Shown here: in pieces, positions 13,794 through 14,256 of the stretch
How positions within the stretch are numbered: the first letter of the stretch is position 1
Layout: the number at the start of each line of letters is the position of its first letter
DNA from: Candidatus Gerdarchaeota archaeon
GTDB lineage: Archaea; Asgardarchaeota; Heimdallarchaeia; JABLTI01
Length of the DNA: 14,256 bases
Direction of reading: 5' to 3'
NCBI GenBank assembly: GCA_016840905.1
Contig: JAEORM010000048.1
Span: 1-14,256 of the forward strand
The notes under the pieces: generated by a model
What the model was told of the DNA's origin: nothing
The model's input: the letters and a program-made list of their open reading frames with translations, nothing else
Databases searched by the model: none
Made by a program: the position numbers and the translations under genes

Positions 13794-14256
13794 TCAACGG
13801 ATGGTTTCAAATATTTGTCGGAACATTTTTTCATTGTTACATAAAATAAAACTCATTTTTTTATCCGTAGCTAATTCAATATCGAATTCTTCATCATTGA
13901 AAGTTCTCAAAAAAGCCCCACTTTCCTTGCTAATAAATAGGGATGCCACATGAACTACAGATAACAAATTACGTATATCTATCATTGCTTCTAGTTTTCC
14001 TGCTCCCACATATACCATATCCAATAAATTAGCTCCAAATCTTCTAGTTCCCTTGCATTTTTGTAATATTGGTAGAATTTTTTCAATAAAATTACTTTTT
14101 GAATAGGTTCTATCTAAATCAAATGAAATTAATGCTTCATTTAATTTAGTCTTTTTAGATGGTTTTATTATTTGATCGTTACAAGTTGCACCATTGGTTT
14201 TTTTTGCTATAAAGAATTCTTTTGTATGAAATGATCGGACAGCTGCTACTTCAATA
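13794..14256 (-). CDS. Inositol-monophosphatase/FBPase-family protein, C-terminal part (5' end cut by window edge)
   Basis: The minus-strand frame is open from the window edge to TGA at 13794-13796, giving 153 C-terminal residues. Family members remove phosphate from inositol-1-phosphate or fructose-1,6-bisphosphate with three metal ions. Recognisable pieces are a pre-core strand pair (TKEFFIAKK.NGATCND), ALISFDLDR typical of archaeal members, the family core RRFGANLLDMVYVGAG ending KLEAMID, and the final helix-strand LFISKESGAFL. The last segment normally contains a metal-ligand Asp (the WD of IMPA1, D-V-A-A in archaeal homologues); here it reads VVHVASL, with His encoded at 13950-13952. The usual GG of EAGG is also altered (ESGA). 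The N-terminal metal motifs (GEE, DPIDGT) lie outside the window, so I cannot tell whether the enzyme is dead, altered or merely divergent. No frameshift is seen. The propeller gene follows 60 nt downstream. Confidence 0.8.
   Translation of the reverse strand, partial: IEVAAVRSFHTKEFFIAKKTNGATCNDQIIKPSKKTKLNEALISFDLDRTYSKSNFIEKILPILQKCKGTRRFGANLLDMVYVGAGKLEAMIDIRNLLSVVHVASLFISKESGAFLRTFNDEEFDIELATDKKMSFILCNNEKMFRQIFETIR

Noticed and set aside
13765..13805. Possible short direct repeats around GGTTAATGAACGGTCAACGG
   Set aside because: The similarity is only a few bases per unit and irregularly spaced, and part of it is coding sequence of the phosphatase end.
13794..14024. A short independent 76-residue gene starting at TTG 14022-14024
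   Set aside because: The frame continues open upstream to the window edge and the added residues match the IMPase family, so this is the 3' part of a longer gene.
1..14256. tRNA or rRNA genes, CRISPR arrays, insertion sequences, attachment sites
   Set aside because: Reading by eye I saw no cloverleaf-type sequence, regularly spaced repeats, transposase-like protein or terminal inverted repeats. A tRNAscan or Infernal search would be needed to exclude small RNA genes fully.

Overview
The window is AT-rich, with short intergenic gaps, TATA-like boxes close to start codons and few Shine-Dalgarno sites. With the protein content (Acr3/ArsM/ArsR arsenic genes, REC-PAS-GAF arrays, an archaeal-type inositol-phosphatase fragment, an LVIVD-repeat surface protein with a C-terminal membrane anchor) this points to an archaeon. 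An Asgard (Heimdall/Loki-like) lineage is my best guess, but that is inference, not shown by a marker gene.

Layout. (1) 1-1913, arsenic detoxification: the 5' part of an acr3 arsenite efflux gene on the minus strand, cut by the window edge, is divergent from arsM (arsenite methyltransferase) and an ArsR/SmtB repressor on the plus strand. The 111-bp spacer holds promoters facing both ways and a long A/T near-palindrome. (2) 1921-3712, two minus-strand metabolic genes: a HAD-family phosphatase, tail to tail with arsR only 7 nt apart, and a creatininase-family amidohydrolase. (3) 3968-10974, two large tandem paralogues on the plus strand. Each has an intact phosphoacceptor receiver domain followed by a long PAS/GAF array (REC-PAS3-GAF-PAS3-GAF-PAS and REC-PAS2-GAF-PAS-GAF-PAS). 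Neither has a kinase, DNA-binding or enzymatic output domain. (4) 11076-14256, minus strand: a secreted, membrane-anchored protein with about 13 LVIVD-type beta-propeller blades and five calcium-binding DxDxDG-type repeats, preceded by the 3' part of an inositol-monophosphatase-family gene whose conserved catalytic-site Asp is replaced by His. A perfect 12-bp stem hairpin flanked by T-tracts separates the convergent regions 3 and 4.

How the genes work together. ArsR should sense As(III)/Sb(III) and release the divergent promoters so that ArsM methylates and Acr3 exports arsenic; no arsenate reductase is visible. The two REC-PAS-GAF proteins look like a duplicated signalling scaffold or phosphate sink that must receive phosphate from a histidine kinase outside the window. 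I see no direct functional link between the HAD, creatininase, propeller and phosphatase genes and the two systems.

The points most worth a second look are the output-less REC-PAS-GAF pair, the ArsM that lacks its first conserved cysteine, the ArsR with a second, N-terminal CxC pair, and the phosphatase with a missing metal-ligand Asp. There are no tRNA or rRNA genes, CRISPR arrays or insertion sequences that I can recognise. No gene-free stretch exceeds 300 bases.
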